Assembly (NCBI GenBank): GCA_020053305.1
Contig: JAGVNJ010000019.1
Span: forward strand, 1 to 64,000
Source: Candidatus Edwardsiibacteriota bacterium
GTDB lineage: Bacteria; Edwardsbacteria; AC1; EtOH8
DNA length: 64,000 bases
Direction of reading: 5' to 3'
Shown: positions 7,605 to 16,033 of the stretch, in pieces
How the letters are laid out: each line of letters begins with the position of its first letter
Position numbering within the stretch: the first letter of the stretch is position 1
Notes under the pieces: generated by a model
What the model was told of the DNA's origin: nothing
The model's database searches: none
Seen by the model: only the letters and a program-made list of their open reading frames with translations
Program-made: the position numbers and the translations under genes

Positions 7605-8864
7605 ATGATCAACTTCAAAAGCAAGAAATTGTGGATAATTGCCGCAGCGGTGCTGTTGGTGGCAATATTGGTGGTATCCAATATCGTGAAGGGCACCAAG
7701 AAACTGGCCATTCAATCCGCCAAGGTTAAAAAAGGCGAGATAGTGTCCATCGTCTCGGCTCCCGGAAACGTCAAGGCCGAGACCGAGGTTCAGATATCGG
7801 CCTATGTGATGGGCAAGGTCAGCCGGCTTCCGGTGAAGGAGGGAGACCTGGTGAAAAAGGGGCAGATACTGGTGCAGATAGATCCCACCAACTACGCCGC
7901 CCAGGTGAAGCAGGCCCGGGCCAGCCTGGAGCTGGCCAAAGCCAACCTGGCCCAAACCGAGCTTATCTATAAACGCAAGCAGGAGCTTTTTGCCGCCGGA
8001 CTGATATCCCAGGAGGAGAACGAGGCCACCACCACCCAATTCAATCTGGACCGAGCCCGTCTGACTCAGGCCGAAGCCTCGCTGGAGCAGGCCCAGGACA
8101 CTTACAGCAAGACCACCATCACCTCGCCGATCAACGGCACGGTGGTCCAGCTGAACGTGGAGGTGGGCGAGGTGGTGGTCACCGGGACCATGAACAACGC
8201 CGGATCGGTGATCATGGTAGTGGCCGATATGTCCCAGATGGAGGTGGAAGCCCAGGTGGACGAAAGCGACGTCAAGGACATCCGGATAGGCCAGCCGGCC
8301 GAGATAGAGGTGGACGCCATCATAGGCAAAACATTCAAGGGCGAGGTCTCCGAGGTGGGTAACGCCGCCATATCCACCGTCAGCGTCTCCAGCAGCAGCA
8401 ACGCCTCAGTCAATTATACGGTCAAGACCAGGTTCCTCGAAAGATCGGAGTACCTTAAATCCGGGATGTCGGCTAGTGTGGATATCACCACCTCCAACAA
8501 GAAGGACATCCTGCTGATCCCCATCCAGTCGGTGGTGATGCGCAAGGTTGATTCCGAACGCAAGGCCGCCGAGCGCAAGAAAGGCAAAAGCGGGGCCCTG
8601 GCCGGGGAAAATACCAGTGACGGCAAACGGGTCAAGGAGAAGGAGCAGGAGGTAGTCTATGTCGTGGAGAAGGGCAAAACGGTGATCATGCCGGTCAAGA
8701 CCGGGGTTTCCGACCAAGATAACATAGAGGTGCTCTCCGGCCTATCGGACGGCCAGGAGGTGATCAAAGGGCCGTTCAGCGTGCTGAGGAATTTGAAGCA
8801 CAGCGATAAGGTAAAAGTGGCCAAAGATCAGACGGCCGGCAAACAGGGCAACCGGGGAAGGTAG
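7605..8864 (+). CDS. MacA/HlyD-like periplasmic adaptor subunit
   Basis: The 419-residue protein has an N-terminal membrane anchor (residues about 7-24). A lipoyl-like domain follows, split around a coiled-coil hairpin: the first half [23 protein letters not shown], the hairpin [18 protein letters not shown]...[16 protein letters not shown], and the second half [21 protein letters not shown]. Barrel and membrane-proximal domains come next. A Lys/Glu-rich insert near residues 320-345 ([23 protein letters not shown]) is unusual and probably a flexible loop. It would bridge the TolC-like protein and the ABC permeases, which are the next genes in the operon. GGAG precedes ATG 7605. Confidence 0.92.
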   Translation: MINFKSKKLWIIAAAVLLVAILVVSNIVKGTKKLAIQSAKVKKGEIVSIVSAPGNVKAETEVQISAYVMGKVSRLPVKEGDLVKKGQILVQIDPTNYAAQVKQARASLELAKANLAQTELIYKRKQELFAAGLISQEENEATTTQFNLDRARLTQAEASLEQAQDTYSKTTITSPINGTVVQLNVEVGEVVVTGTMNNAGSVIMVVADMSQMEVEAQVDESDVKDIRIGQPAEIEVDAIIGKTFKGEVSEVGNAAISTVSVSSSSNASVNYTVKTRFLERSEYLKSGMSASVDITTSNKKDILLIPIQSVVMRKVDSERKAAERKKGKSGALAGENTSDGKRVKEKEQEVVYVVEKGKTVIMPVKTGVSDQDNIEVLSGLSDGQEVIKGPFSVLRNLKHSDKVKVAKDQTAGKQGNRGR

Positions 8865-8874
8865 GTTTATAGCC

Positions 8875-9558
8875 ATGATTAAAATGGAAAATCTTTCCAA
8901 GGTATATCAGATGGACGGCGTAAAAGTGGAGGCCCTGAAAGGGGTGACGCTGAGCATCGAGGCCGGGGAATACGTGTCCATCATGGGTCCGTCGGGCTCA
9001 GGTAAATCCACCCTGATGAACCTGATAGGCTGTCTGGATACCCCTACCACCGGCGTTTACCATTTGGACGGACTGCTGGTTTCCGAAATGGAGGATGATC
9101 AGCTGGCCGCGGTGCGGAATAAGAAAATAGGTTTTGTTTTTCAGACCTTCAACCTGCTGCCCCGCTCCTCGGCCCTGCATAACGTGGAATTGCCCATGCA
9201 GTATGCCGGGGTTGATTCCGGCATCCGGCGGGCCAAGGCCATCGCCTCGCTGGAATCGGTGGGGCTGGCCCACCGGATACAGCACAAGCCCACCGAGATG
9301 TCGGGCGGCGAGCGCCAGCGGGTGTCCGTTGCCCGGGCCCTGGTCAATGATCCCTCGATACTGCTGGCCGACGAGCCCACCGGGAACTTAGACAGCAAGA
9401 CCGGGGTGGAGATCATGGCCCTGTTTGATCGATTGCATCAAGAAGGCAAAACGGTGATCGTAGTGACCCACGATCAAAAGGTGGGCGAGCATGCCCGCCG
9501 GGCGGTTCGGATATTGGATGGAGAGATCGTCTCCGACCAAATCATAAGGAAAGGGTAA
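8875..9558 (+). CDS. MacB/LolD-type ABC transporter ATP-binding protein
   Basis: The 227-residue protein has all ABC motifs: Walker [10 protein letters not shown] near residue 40, a Q-loop [20 protein letters not shown], signature [15 protein letters not shown], Walker [13 protein letters not shown] and the switch histidine VTHD. The Q-loop and NLD sequences match the MacB/LolD/FtsE branch, which drives mechanotransmission transporters rather than classical channels. In typical MacB the ATPase is fused to the permease; here it is a separate gene 4 nt upstream of the first permease. It would pair with the two permeases that follow. Confidence 0.94.
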   Translation: MIKMENLSKVYQMDGVKVEALKGVTLSIEAGEYVSIMGPSGSGKSTLMNLIGCLDTPTTGVYHLDGLLVSEMEDDQLAAVRNKKIGFVFQTFNLLPRSSALHNVELPMQYAGVDSGIRRAKAIASLESVGLAHRIQHKPTEMSGGERQRVSVARALVNDPSILLADEPTGNLDSKTGVEIMALFDRLHQEGKTVIVVTHDQKVGEHARRAVRILDGEIVSDQIIRKG

Positions 9559-9562
9559 GGCC

Positions 9563-10801
9563 ATGAATATTTGGGAATCGGTCAGACTGGCCTTTGACGC
9601 CATCTGGGCCCACAAGCTCCGCTCGGGGCTGACCACCCTGGGGATATTGATCGGGGTACTGACGGTGATCGGGATGCTGGCTTTGATCGACGGGTTCAAC
9701 AAGATGATAGCCAAGCAGCTCTCATCCCTGGGCACCACCACCCTCTATGTTCAGAAACAGGGCCTGGTGATGAGCCATGACGACTGGCTGAATACCAGGG
9801 GCCGCAAGAACCTGACCATCGACGATGCCTACGCAGTGCGGGACAACTGCCCCTCGGTGCTGAGGGTGGCCCCGATGCTGGATATTATGTCCAACGTCAA
9901 ATATGGCAAGCAGGAGGTTCTGGGAACCGAGGTCAACGGCACCACCCCGGAATTCCAGTTCATCGCTGATTACGAGATCATCGACGGGCGGGCCATGTCC
10001 AATGTAGATATGACGCACAGCCGGCCGGTGGCCATGCTGGGTTTTACGGTGGCGGAGAAGCTGTTCGGTCAGCAGGACCCCCTGGGCAAGGAGATAATAA
10101 TCAGCGGCAACCGGTTCGAGGTGATAGCCCTGCTGGGCAAAAAGGGTTCGTTCCTGGGCAACGACCAGGATAACATGCTGATCATCCCCATCTCCACCTA
10201 CCAGAAGATGTTCTCCGGGCAGATCCGCAACCGGGGGCGGGGCGGTTCGGTGACCATTGCGGTTCAGCCGCTGGATGTGGCTCACATCGAGACCGCCAAG
10301 GACGAGGTCACCGAGCTGCTGCGCCGCCGCCGCAAGGTGCCGCCCTCCAAGCCGGACGATTTCGGCATTGTCACCGCCGACCAGATAATGGGCATCTTCA
10401 AGAAGATCACCGCCGGGGTGTTCGGCCTGATGATCGGCGTCACCCTGCTGTCCCTGCTGGTGGGCGGCATCGGCATCATGAACATCATGCTGGTGTCGGT
10501 CAACGAGCGGATCAAGGAGATCGGCATCCGCAAGGCCATCGGGGCCCGCAAGAAGGACATCATGCAGCAGTTCATCATCGAGGCAGTGACCCTGTCCTTA
10601 GTGGGCGGGGTCACCGGGATGATACTGGGATTCATCCTGGCCGGGCTGGTCTCGGTAGTCATCAAACTGCCGGCCTCGGTAAGCTGGTGGTCGGTGCTGC
10701 TGGGCTTCGGCTTCTCGGCGGCGGTGGGGATCTTCTTCGGGTGGTATCCCGCCCAGCGGGCCGCGGAGCTGGACCCGATAGAAGCCCTGAGATACGAGTA
10801 G
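9563..10801 (+). CDS. MacB-like ABC transporter permease, copy 1
   Basis: The 412-residue protein has a MacB periplasmic core domain between transmembrane helix 1 (residues about 18-45, LRSGLTTLGILIGVLTVIGMLAL) and an FtsX-type block of three C-terminal helices (residues about 285-400). The end GWYPAQRAAELDPIEALRYE is the family signature. AAGG lies before ATG 9563, which is 4 nt after the ATPase stop codon. The next gene is a close paralog, strongest in the C-terminal helices, so the two probably form a heterodimer with two copies of the shared ATPase. A terminator hairpin stands between the two permease genes. Confidence 0.93.
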   Translation: MNIWESVRLAFDAIWAHKLRSGLTTLGILIGVLTVIGMLALIDGFNKMIAKQLSSLGTTTLYVQKQGLVMSHDDWLNTRGRKNLTIDDAYAVRDNCPSVLRVAPMLDIMSNVKYGKQEVLGTEVNGTTPEFQFIADYEIIDGRAMSNVDMTHSRPVAMLGFTVAEKLFGQQDPLGKEIIISGNRFEVIALLGKKGSFLGNDQDNMLIIPISTYQKMFSGQIRNRGRGGSVTIAVQPLDVAHIETAKDEVTELLRRRRKVPPSKPDDFGIVTADQIMGIFKKITAGVFGLMIGVTLLSLLVGGIGIMNIMLVSVNERIKEIGIRKAIGARKKDIMQQFIIEAVTLSLVGGVTGMILGFILAGLVSVVIKLPASVSWWSVLLGFGFSAAVGIFFGWYPAQRAAELDPIEALRYE

Positions 10802-10812
10802 AATATTCAAAT

Positions 10813-10850
10813 AAACACGGGATGCCGCTTTTCGGTATCCTGTGTTTTTT
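10813..10850 (+). terminator. Terminator hairpin between the two permease genes
   Basis: AAACACGGGATGCCG (10813-10827) pairs with CGGTATCCTGTGTTT (10833-10847) over 15 positions with two G-T wobbles and a 5-nt loop, and runs into a T-tract. It should end or attenuate transcription after the first permease, making the second depend on read-through. Confidence 0.8.
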
Positions 10851-10864
10851 AACCGGAAAATATC

Positions 10865-12109
10865 ATGCACTATTGGGAATCAATAAAACTGGCCTTCGAG
10901 GCCATCAGATCACACAAGCTGCGCTCTGGCCTGACCACCTTGGGCATATTGATCGGGGTGTTGGCGGTGATCGTGATGATGTCCATGATCGATGGATTGA
11001 ACCGGATGGTCACCAAGCAACTGGATTCCATCGGCAGCACCACTCTTTACGTCCAGAAGAGCACCTGGGGACCTCAGGATGAGGCCGAAAGACTGAAGGT
11101 CATGAGGCGAAAAAACCTGACCCTGGCCGACGCCTACGCCATCCGCGACAATTGCCCCTCGGTGCGCCGGGTGTCCCCCAATCTGCATATGATGACCACC
11201 GTAAAGTACCGCGGGCAGGAGGCCCGGGGCATTCACGTCAACGGCACCACGCCCGACGACCAGTATATCGGCGATTACGAGATAGACCTGGGCCGTCCCA
11301 TGAGTTATTTTGATGTGGACCACAAGCGCCAGGTATGCCTGATCGGCCCCACCATAGCCGAGAAACTGGCCCTGGGGCAGGATCCCATAGGCCGGAAGAT
11401 CATCATCGAGGGCAAGAGGTTCGAGGTGATCGCCCTGCTGAAAAAACAGGGCGTATTTTTGGGCAACGACAAGGACAGCTACGTGGTGATTCCCATCACC
11501 GCCTACATGAAATGCATCTCCGGCGAGATCCGGGAACACGGCGGATTCGGCACCTCGGTTCAGGTGGTGGTCCAGCCGATAGATATCAAGCATGTCGCAA
11601 CGGCCCGGGATGAGATCACCGAGCTGCTGCGCCGTCGCCGCAGGGTGCCGCCATCCAAGCCGGACGATTTCGGGATAAACTCCGCCGACCAGCTGATGGC
11701 GGTATACCGAAGCATCACCGCCGGCATCTTCGGACTGATGATAGGAGTGACCTTTCTTTCGTTGTTGGTGGGCGGCATCGGCATCATGAACATCATGATG
11801 GTCTCGGTGTCAGAGCGCACCCGGGAGATAGGGGTCCGCAAGGCCATCGGCGCCCGCAAAAGCGATATAATGCGTCAGTTCCTGGTGGAGGCGGTGGCCC
11901 TGTCCTCGGTGGGCGGGGTATGTGGGATGATCCTGGGCTTCATTCTGGCGGCCTTGGTGTCGCTGGCCATCAAGCTTCCAGCAACCGTGACCTGGTGGTC
12001 GGTGCTGCTGGGGTTCGGCTTTTCCGCCGCGGTGGGTATCTTCTTCGGCTGGTATCCGGCCCAGCGGGCCGCGGAACTGGACCCGATAGAAGCCCTGCGA
12101 TACGAGTGA
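10865..12109 (+). CDS. MacB-like ABC transporter permease, copy 2
   Basis: The 414-residue protein has the same architecture as the upstream permease: helix 1, a MacB-type periplasmic domain and three FtsX helices. The last 40 residues are almost identical between the copies (WWSVLLGFGFSAAVGIFFGW and PAQRAAELDPIEALRYE), whereas the periplasmic domains differ more. This is a tandem duplication. Divergence in the periplasmic part with a conserved membrane part would fit an asymmetric heterodimer. It starts 15 nt after the terminator hairpin at 10813-10850 and ends the efflux operon. Confidence 0.93.
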   Translation: MHYWESIKLAFEAIRSHKLRSGLTTLGILIGVLAVIVMMSMIDGLNRMVTKQLDSIGSTTLYVQKSTWGPQDEAERLKVMRRKNLTLADAYAIRDNCPSVRRVSPNLHMMTTVKYRGQEARGIHVNGTTPDDQYIGDYEIDLGRPMSYFDVDHKRQVCLIGPTIAEKLALGQDPIGRKIIIEGKRFEVIALLKKQGVFLGNDKDSYVVIPITAYMKCISGEIREHGGFGTSVQVVVQPIDIKHVATARDEITELLRRRRRVPPSKPDDFGINSADQLMAVYRSITAGIFGLMIGVTFLSLLVGGIGIMNIMMVSVSERTREIGVRKAIGARKSDIMRQFLVEAVALSSVGGVCGMILGFILAALVSLAIKLPATVTWWSVLLGFGFSAAVGIFFGWYPAQRAAELDPIEALRYE

Positions 12110-12125
12110 GACCATATTAATAACC

Positions 12126-12141
12126 CAGGCCTTAAGGCCTG
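12126..12141. repeat. Perfect 16-bp palindrome after the efflux operon
   Basis: CAGGCCTTAAGGCCTG is a perfect palindrome without a loop. It lies 16 nt after the last permease gene. A protein-binding site or a repeat relic is possible; it is not a good terminator by itself. Confidence 0.4.
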
Positions 12142-12247
12142 AATTGTTAAATGCATCAAGCGGCATATATATCTACCGGCTTGAGTCTGGAGAATATAAG
12201 GCAACCAATATGATAGCAGTAATCAAATAAATCAAGATTTTCTCTAT

Positions 12248-12277
12248 AAGGGGCGGCAATTTTGCCGCCCCTTTTTC
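12248..12277 (+). terminator. Intrinsic terminator of the efflux operon
   Basis: AAGGGGCGGC (12248-12257) and GCCGCCCCTT (12264-12273) pair perfectly around AATTTT and end in a T-tract. It separates the efflux operon from the chemosensory locus. Confidence 0.9.
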
Positions 12278-12316
12278 TATTGGGCAGGAAGACGAAAATT
12301 TTCCGGCATTTTTTTA

Positions 12317-12345
12317 TTGACTTATGACAAAAAAAGTTATAAACT
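12317..12345 (+). promoter_or_regulatory. Probable promoter of the chemosensory locus
   Basis: TTGACT (12317-12322) is followed after 17 nt by TAAACT (12340-12345); TATAAA at 12338 is an alternative -10 with a short spacer. It lies between the efflux terminator and cheW and is the only obvious start site for the long downstream operon. Confidence 0.5.
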
Positions 12346-12380
12346 GTTAAGCATTATGTATTTAATAGGATAACCGTACC

Positions 12381-12827
12381 ATGACGGAAAAAATTGCATC
12401 CCGGGAAATCGTAATATTCAACCTGGGTAAAGAAAAGTTTGCACTTTTCACCGATCAGGTGAAAAGCATCGAGGAAATGCAGGATATTATCCCGGTGCCC
12501 ATGGCTCCGGGTTATCTCGCCGGGCTTATCAATCTGAGGGGCGAGATAGCCACCGTGATCGATCTGCGGAGAAGACTGCATCTGGAAAACAGCCAGATCG
12601 GCCCCGATGTGGTCATAATTATCGTGGATTATAATCAGGAGACAGCCGGGTTGATCGTGGACCGGGTGGACAGCGTGGAGACCCTTAAGTCCGAGCCCAA
12701 GGATGTTCCCGGCAACATCCGGAAAGTCGCCAACGGGCGGTTCTACGACAAGGTGATAGATATCAACCGTGAAAAAATAATAATACTAAACTTGGATAAA
12801 ATATTATCTTTGGAGGAGGGTAAATGA
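12381..12827 (+). CDS. cheW: Chemotaxis coupling protein CheW
   Basis: The 148-residue single-domain protein has the CheW/SH3-like fold. The motif GLINLRGEIATVIDLRRRL (residues about 54-72) is the family hallmark, followed by IIIVDYNQETAGLIVDRVDSVETL. CheW links receptors to the kinase CheA at the cytoplasmic membrane array. Length is normal. It overlaps cheY by 4 nt (ATGA), so the two are translationally coupled. It is the first gene of the locus, directly after a probable promoter, and the most regular of three CheW-like proteins in the window. Confidence 0.93.
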   Translation: MTEKIASREIVIFNLGKEKFALFTDQVKSIEEMQDIIPVPMAPGYLAGLINLRGEIATVIDLRRRLHLENSQIGPDVVIIIVDYNQETAGLIVDRVDSVETLKSEPKDVPGNIRKVANGRFYDKVIDINREKIIILNLDKILSLEEGK

Positions 12828-13186
12828 GTCGCAGGGTATTAGTGGTGGACGATGCCATCTTCATGAGAACCATGATCTCGGACATCCTGAAAAAGGGAGA
12901 GTTCGAGGTCTGCGGCGAGGGCGCCACCGGCGCCGAGGCGGTGGACCAGTACCAGAAGCTGAAGCCGGACCTGGTGATCATGGACATCATCATGCCCGAT
13001 ATGGGCGGCATCGAGGCGGTCAAGGCCATCATGCAGTTAGATCCCAACGCCCGGATCCTGATGTGCAGCGCCATGGGCCAGCAGGCTTTGGTGGTGGAAG
13101 CCATCCAGGCCGGGGCCAGGGATTTCGTGGTCAAACCCTTCCAGCCCTCGCGGGTTCTGGAAGCGGCCCAGCGGGCGCTGAAATAG
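12824..13186 (+). CDS. cheY: CheY-like single-domain response regulator
   Basis: The 120-residue receiver domain keeps all active-site positions: the acidic pair Asp9-Asp10, the phosphoacceptor Asp54 (VIMDIIMP), Ser82 in place of Thr and Lys104 (VVKPF). It would take phosphate from CheA and act as the diffusible output. No flagellar switch gene is present, so its target may be a motility motor of another kind or the MglA module encoded downstream. Overlap with cheW and close spacing to cheA show a shared operon. Confidence 0.93.
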   Translation: MSRRVLVVDDAIFMRTMISDILKKGEFEVCGEGATGAEAVDQYQKLKPDLVIMDIIMPDMGGIEAVKAIMQLDPNARILMCSAMGQQALVVEAIQAGARDFVVKPFQPSRVLEAAQRALK

Positions 13187-13262
13187 CCGCACCGAGCATC
13201 AGGATAACCTGATATCCCGGAACTTCAGCCGCCGGCGAAGGGCCGGAGGATAGGGATATTTC

Positions 13263-15194
13263 ATGGATACCGCAAAATACATAAACCTCTTCGTGTCGGA
13301 GACCAGGGAGCACCTGGTCAGCCTGAACCAGGCGCTATTGGCCCTGGAGAAGAAGCCCGACGAGAGCTCCCGGCTGGATGAGATATTCCGGTCCATGCAC
13401 ACCATCAAGGGCATGGCGGCCTCCATCGGCCTGGATTTCATCGCCGACCTTACCCACAAGGGCGAGGACCTGCTGGACAAGATGCGCCGCCGCCAGACGG
13501 CGGCCGCCTCCGAAGAGATAGACCTGATCTTTTTGGTATTGGATTTTCTGGAGGAGGCGGTGGGATTGGTGGCGGCCGGGAAGCAGCCCGACCAGGGCCT
13601 CGCCCAGCGCTGCCGGGAACTGGTGGGCCAGATTGAGGGATTGACCGCCGTGGCCCAGGAGACGGCCAAGGTGTCCTCCAACGGGGGCAGCGATTTCAAA
13701 AGGATCAACCCGCTTAAGACCGACAATTCCCACGTCTTCAAGATTCGGATATTGCTGGAGCAGGATGTATCCCTTAAATCGGCCCGGGCCTTTTTGATCC
13801 TGCATACCCTGGAGAGGATCGGCCGGGTGGCCTATACCGTGCCGGAGAGGCATGACCTGGAATCGGAAAAATTCGACCGCGGCTTCACCATCTTCCTGGT
13901 CACCGACCAGGAGGACCAGGAGGAGTTGAAGAACGATATCTCCTGCGCCGATGTCGAGGATATCCAGATCGAGGAGGTGCGCGAGGAGAGCGCCGAGGAA
14001 GCCTTGGAGAGAAAGACCATCGGGGCCTTCGTCCAACTGGCCCAGGAGAAGGCCAAGGACGTCAAGGTCAGCGTGACCCGGCTGGACAGCCTGATGAACC
14101 TGGTGGGCGAACTGGTGGTGTGGCGCGAGAGACTGAAACAGCTGGCCGTCCAGAATGGGGACCCGGCCATCCAGGACGGGGTGGACAAGATCGCCCAGAT
14201 AGCCTCCGACCTCCAGCAGGAGGTGTTGGCCGCCCGGCTGGTGCCCATGTCCGACGTACTGGATCGTTTCCCCCGGGTGGTGCGGGACGCCGCCAAGGGG
14301 CTGGGCAAGGAGATCGATTTCACTTTACAGGGCCGGGAGCTGGAGATGGACCGCGCCATCCTGCAGATGCTTTCCGAGCCGGTGATTCACCTGCTGAGGA
14401 ACGCGGTTGACCACGGCATCGAGCTGCCGCACCAGCGCAAGCAGGCCGGAAAGTCCCAGGTGGGCTCGATAACCCTGACCGCCCAGAAACAGAAGGACCA
14501 GGTCCTGATCAAGGTGGCCGACGACGGAAAAGGCTTCGACCTGGAACGGATCCGACGCAAGGTGATAGACAACGGACATCTGACGGCCGGCCAGGCCGCG
14601 GAATTGACCGACCATCAGCTGCACGAATATCTGCTGCTGCCGGGCTTCTCCACCGCCGATAAGATCAGCGAGCTGTCGGGGCGCGGGGTGGGACTGGATG
14701 TGGTCAAGCGCCGGATAGAGGAGATGGGCGGCAGCTTCTCCACGGAGAGCCGGCCCGGCAAAGGGTCGGTATTCAGCATCACCGTCCCTTTAAGCCTGGC
14801 CATCATCCGGACCCTGCTGATCTCGGCCGGTGCCCAGACCTACGCGGTCCCCATCACCCAGGTCAAGGAGATCACCAATATCAAACAGAAATCTCTGAAA
14901 ACACTACATGGCAAGAGGCTGCTGCAGTTCCGGAACCGGGTGATCCCGGTGGTGCGGCTGGCCAGCGTCATCGGGCTTTTCCCGGAGGCCGACATCGGCG
15001 AAGGGCCGGCCCTGATAGTGGAGCGCCAGGGGTCGGAGCTGGCCCTGCTGTTTGATGTTATGATCGGCCAGCAGGAGATCGTGGTAAAGCCGCTGTCCCG
15101 TTTCGTCAAGGGCATCAAAACCTTTAGCGGGGCCACCATCGGCCGGGAGGGACGCCCCATGCTGATCCTGGATCTCAACAATATCGCGGTTTGA
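13263..15194 (+). CDS. cheA: Chemotaxis histidine kinase CheA
   Basis: The 643-residue protein has the full five-domain order. P1/HPt carries the phosphorylated His46 (SMHTIKGMA). A P2-like CheY-binding domain covers about residues 160-245. P3 dimerisation is at VSVTRLDSLMNLVGELV, and the P4 ATPase has an N box HLLRNAVDHGIELP, G1 DDGKGFD and G2 GRGVGLDVVK. A CheW-like P5 starts near residue 515 (SAGAQTYAVPITQVKEI). It phosphorylates CheY and CheB. All catalytic motifs are intact. It lies 76 nt after cheY with a GGAGGATAGGG-type ribosome-binding site. There is only one CheA in the window, so all CheW-like proteins and both receptors probably feed it. Confidence 0.95.
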   Translation: MDTAKYINLFVSETREHLVSLNQALLALEKKPDESSRLDEIFRSMHTIKGMAASIGLDFIADLTHKGEDLLDKMRRRQTAAASEEIDLIFLVLDFLEEAVGLVAAGKQPDQGLAQRCRELVGQIEGLTAVAQETAKVSSNGGSDFKRINPLKTDNSHVFKIRILLEQDVSLKSARAFLILHTLERIGRVAYTVPERHDLESEKFDRGFTIFLVTDQEDQEELKNDISCADVEDIQIEEVREESAEEALERKTIGAFVQLAQEKAKDVKVSVTRLDSLMNLVGELVVWRERLKQLAVQNGDPAIQDGVDKIAQIASDLQQEVLAARLVPMSDVLDRFPRVVRDAAKGLGKEIDFTLQGRELEMDRAILQMLSEPVIHLLRNAVDHGIELPHQRKQAGKSQVGSITLTAQKQKDQVLIKVADDGKGFDLERIRRKVIDNGHLTAGQAAELTDHQLHEYLLLPGFSTADKISELSGRGVGLDVVKRRIEEMGGSFSTESRPGKGSVFSITVPLSLAIIRTLLISAGAQTYAVPITQVKEITNIKQKSLKTLHGKRLLQFRNRVIPVVRLASVIGLFPEADIGEGPALIVERQGSELALLFDVMIGQQEIVVKPLSRFVKGIKTFSGATIGREGRPMLILDLNNIAV

Positions 15195-15210
15195 TAAAAG
15201 GGTCCAATGT

Positions 15211-15243
15211 TTTTTGACAGGATTTACAGGATGATCAAAATTT
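15211..15243. repeat. Short dispersed-type repeat between cheA and cheC
   Basis: TTTTTGACAGGATTTACAGG followed by ATGATCAAAATTT contains the doubled unit ACAGGATTTACAGGAT. Repeats of this kind are scattered in intergenic regions of many environmental genomes. The rest of the 187-nt gap shows no gene. Confidence 0.45.
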
Positions 15244-15381
15244 GGCGTAACCGGCAAATATTAAAGCAAAACAGGTATATAGCTTTAAATCTGTCCGGTT
15301 TGATTCCGGCCCGAATGCCCCGCAAGGCGGTGGCAGGGAGAACTAAATTAATACATCAGGCGATATAGAGAGGGTTGAAAG

Positions 15382-15999
15382 ATGGAACTTAACGAACTAG
15401 GAGCGATACAGTTGGATGCCCTGAAGGAGGTGGCCAATATCGGGGCCTGCCATGCGGCCACCGCCCTGTCGGAGTTGACCAACGAAAAGGTGCTGGTCAA
15501 CGTGCCGGTGATCAGGATTAATCCCATCGAGGAGATATTCAACCTGGCCGCCAAGCCCAACGAGGTGGTGGCCGGGGTGCTGATCTATTTCCTGGGCGAC
15601 ATGACCGGACGGACCCTGCTGATGTTTCCCCAGGAGGCGGCCTGGCACCTGACCGACTGCCTGCTGAGAAAGCCGGTGGGCAGCACCACCGGCATCGGGG
15701 AGCTGGAGGAATCGGCCCTCAAGGAGGTGTCCAACGTCCTGACCTGCGCCTACATGAACGCCCTGGGCGACCTGCTGGGCCTGGTGATGGTCCCCTCGGT
15801 GCCCAGCATGACGGTGGACATGGCCTCGGCGGTGCTGGACGCGGTGTCGCTGGATTTCGGCAACGACAAGGACCTGGTGGTGTGCATCGAGACCGAATTC
15901 CGCTTTGTGGAGAAGAACGCCGTGCTGCACGGATATTTTCTGCTGCTGCCGGATCCCGACTCGCTGGGGGTGATACTGAAAGCCATCCACCTGGGGTAA
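15382..15999 (+). CDS. cheC: CheC-type CheY-P phosphatase
   Basis: The 205-residue protein has the two pseudo-symmetric phosphatase helices of CheC: ALKEVANIGACHAATALSEL (Glu16, Asn19) and ALKEVSNVLTCAYMNALGDL (Glu115, Asn118). Both catalytic Glu/Asn pairs are kept, so it should dephosphorylate CheY. In other bacteria CheC also binds CheD, which is encoded about 11 kb downstream here, giving a likely CheC-CheD-CheY feedback loop. The presence of CheC/CheD and absence of CheZ is typical of non-proteobacterial chemotaxis. ATG 15382 gives the normal family start. Confidence 0.93.
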   Translation: MELNELGAIQLDALKEVANIGACHAATALSELTNEKVLVNVPVIRINPIEEIFNLAAKPNEVVAGVLIYFLGDMTGRTLLMFPQEAAWHLTDCLLRKPVGSTTGIGELEESALKEVSNVLTCAYMNALGDLLGLVMVPSVPSMTVDMASAVLDAVSLDFGNDKDLVVCIETEFRFVEKNAVLHGYFLLLPDPDSLGVILKAIHLG

Positions 16000-16033
16000 A
16001 CAGAAATATTCATGAGGATCCGGATTTTATAGA

